Below are positions 33,914-35,109 of a DNA stretch of 35,109 nucleotides, piece by piece. The stretch is from an uncultured Bacteroides sp. (GTDB taxonomy: Bacteria > Bacteroidota > Bacteroidia > Bacteroidales > Bacteroidaceae). Position 1 is the first letter of the stretch. Each line of letters starts with the position of its first letter. The notes beneath the pieces were generated by a model. It made no database searches. It saw only the letters and a list, made by a program, of their open reading frames with translations, and was not told the DNA's origin. Position numbers and translations under genes: made by a program. The stretch lies in assembly GCA_944322355.1 (NCBI GenBank), contig CALUOT010000029.1, forward strand, positions 1-35,109, in the 5' to 3' direction.

Positions 33914-34546
33914 TTACTCATCGACTACCTCATCCAAGACGAGGTCGAATGCCAGGGTGGAATAGCCCGGTATGGAGCCGCTACCCCCTGTACCGTAAGC
34001 CGCCTGGTAGGGTACATAGAGCATCCAGCGCTCGCCTGTGCGCATGAACTGCAAGGCGGCCGCCCATCCGGTTGTCAAACCGGACAGGGAAAACGTGCTC
34101 GGTTCGTCGAAGGGCGAGGGCAGGCGTTGCGTCCCGTCCAGCTCGGATTGGTCGGTGGCCGAGTAGCCTTCGAAGTTTCCATCGAAACTGTCGCCGGTAA
34201 TCAGCGTGCCGTAGTAGAAGGCGGACACGGACTCGGTGAAGAGCGGGCGTCGGCCTTCGGGGTTGGCGGTGAGCTTCTTGCAATAGACGTACACGTCTTG
34301 GTCCGTGGTCGAAGCCTGGTTGTCGAGGATGGCAAAGAGTCGGCCCGTCTCCATGGCGTCGGCTGCTTCCAGGGTCGATATGTAGACCGGGCCCGTGAGG
34401 TCGGCTATGGAGTCGAGGTAGGCTTCGTTGCGCAGCTGCCAGTTGTCGTACTCGCTGACTTCGCTGACCTCTTCGCAGGCGGCGAGGAAGGCGAGGCAGG
34501 CCAGGAGGCAGAGCATCCAGAAGTGTTTATAAACAGTATTCTTCAT
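33914..34546 (-). CDS. FKBP-type peptidyl-prolyl isomerase, lipoprotein
   Basis: Envelope lipoprotein with a probable folding-catalyst domain. The 210-residue precursor has a signal peptide ending in the lipobox LAAC with lipidated Cys C24. The C-terminal half matches FKBP: YYGTLITGDSFDGNF, the helix TGWAAALQFMRTGERWMLYVP and the end YGTGGSGSIPGYSTLAFDLVL. Residues 25-100 are a linker of unknown fold. The start at 34546 lies in an ATTCTTC repeat, so the first residues MKN come from it. It follows glyS with a 21-bp gap and ends at a terminator. Confidence 0.9.
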   Translation of the reverse strand: MKNTVYKHFWMLCLLACLAFLAACEEVSEVSEYDNWQLRNEAYLDSIADLTGPVYISTLEAADAMETGRLFAILDNQASTTDQDVYVYCKKLTANPEGRRPLFTESVSAFYYGTLITGDSFDGNFEGYSATDQSELDGTQRLPSPFDEPSTFSLSGLTTGWAAALQFMRTGERWMLYVPYQAAYGTGGSGSIPGYSTLAFDLVLDEVVDE

Positions 34547-34563
34547 TCTTAATTCTTCATTCT
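34538..34563. repeat. 7-bp ATTCTTC repeat at the glyS-FKBP junction
   Basis: ATTCTTCATTC-TTAATTCTTCATTC spans the gap between the glyS stop and the FKBP start, which lies inside it. Confidence 0.75.
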
Positions 34564-34567
34564 ACAG

Positions 34568-35109
34568 TTATAAAGTCTTCAGCAGGGAGGTGATGCTGAC
34601 GCGGTCGGCTATGAGTCGGTCCAGGTCGGCAATGGGTACGCGCTCCTGCTGCATGGTGTCGCGGTTGCGCAGGGTGACGCAGTTGTCCTCCAGTGTCTGA
34701 TGGTCCACTGTCACGCAGTAGGGTGTTCCGATGGCATCCTGGCGGCGGTAGCGCTTGCCTATGGAGTCTTTCTCATCGTACTGGCAGTGGAAGTGGAACT
34801 TCAGGGCGTCGATGATCTCGCGTGCTTTTTCGGGCAGTCCGTCCTTCTTGACCAGCGGCATCACGGCGAGCTTGACGGGAGCGAGGGCTGCGGGCAGCTT
34901 CAACACGACGCGCGTTTCGCCGCCTTCGAGCTTCTCTTCGCAGTAGGAGGCGGACATGATGCTGAGGAACATGCGGTCTACGCCGATGGAGGTCTCGATG
35001 ACGTAGGGCGTGTAGCTCTCGTTGGTCTCGGGGTCGAAGTACTTGATGTTCTTGCCGGAGAACTTCTCGTGCTGGCTGAGGTCGAAGTTGGTGCGGCTGT
35101 GGATACCCT
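34568..35109 (-). CDS. glyS: Glycyl-tRNA synthetase, C-terminal part (5' end outside window)
   Basis: The frame is open to the window edge, giving about 180 C-terminal residues of a class II single-chain (alpha2) GlyRS that charges tRNA-Gly. Recognisable parts are GIHSRTNFDLSQHEKFSGK at the edge, YTPYVIETSIGVDRMFLSI (the motif 3 region) and the anticodon-binding domain beginning LPAALAPVKLAVMPLVKKDG, then HCQYDEKDSIGKRYRRQDAIGTPYC. The stop at 34568 is normal. It is cotranscribed with the FKBP gene, 21 bp downstream. Confidence 0.93.
   Translation of the reverse strand, partial: GIHSRTNFDLSQHEKFSGKNIKYFDPETNESYTPYVIETSIGVDRMFLSIMSASYCEEKLEGGETRVVLKLPAALAPVKLAVMPLVKKDGLPEKAREIIDALKFHFHCQYDEKDSIGKRYRRQDAIGTPYCVTVDHQTLEDNCVTLRNRDTMQQERVPIADLDRLIADRVSITSLLKTL

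Noticed and set aside
33722-34552. 276-residue plus-strand ORF
   Set aside because: Antisense to the FKBP lipoprotein, crossing array E and the bidirectional terminator.

Overview
The window looks like a chromosomal segment of a Bacteroides-type organism (Bacteroidales). The evidence is direct. Many genes are preceded by the Bacteroidetes -7 promoter box TAnnTTTG, ribosome-binding sites are mostly weak, and the gene set is typical of the group: a fused aspartokinase/homoserine dehydrogenase followed by a phosphoglycerate-mutase-like homoserine kinase candidate, a GldH lipoprotein, a RicT/PSP1 protein, an HU-HIG type DNA-binding protein, a long LptF/LptG permease and lipoproteins ending in LxxC lipoboxes. 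No phage, transposon, CRISPR array or plasmid gene was seen.

Layout. 1-2621: radA and ansA on the minus strand. 2622-9184: a plus-strand threonine block made of a promoter, a Thr-containing leader peptide, thrA, the apgM-like gene, thrC and an mscS gene, closed by a strong terminator. 9214-11498: an unrecognised gene, a 0.5 kb gene-free stretch, a CAT-anticodon tRNA (minus) and a START-like protein. 11575-15949: an lptF/G-type permease, ribBA and a class I aminotransferase. 16139-17008: a BadF/NAGK-type kinase (minus), divergent from an ABC-F ATPase (17127-19073). 19195-21234: an M13 metallopeptidase lipoprotein. 21535-23061: purH. 23166-28905: the cell-shape block mreB-mreC-mreD-pbp2-rodA. 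28852-32740: metF-holB-ricT-gldH on the minus strand, with gldH overlapping the rodA tail. 32956-35109: an HU-HIG protein, an FKBP-type lipoprotein and the 3' part of glycyl-tRNA synthetase, all minus.

The genes are mostly housekeeping. The unusual content is intergenic. Five stretches (5527-5700, 10292-10388, 10581-10660, 21329-21416, 33561-33766) are arrays with a repeat period of 22 bp, or averaging 22 bp. Four of the five have a short palindromic core in each unit. The core sequence differs completely from array to array while the period stays the same. A second class of intergenic repeats has a 7-8 bp period and sits on stop and start codons, where it supplies the ends of several proteins. 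I do not know a described function for either class; the 22-bp palindrome arrays are my main candidate for an undescribed system.

Limits: all calls are from reading the sequence and the translations. No database search, folding or alignment was run, and species was not determined.
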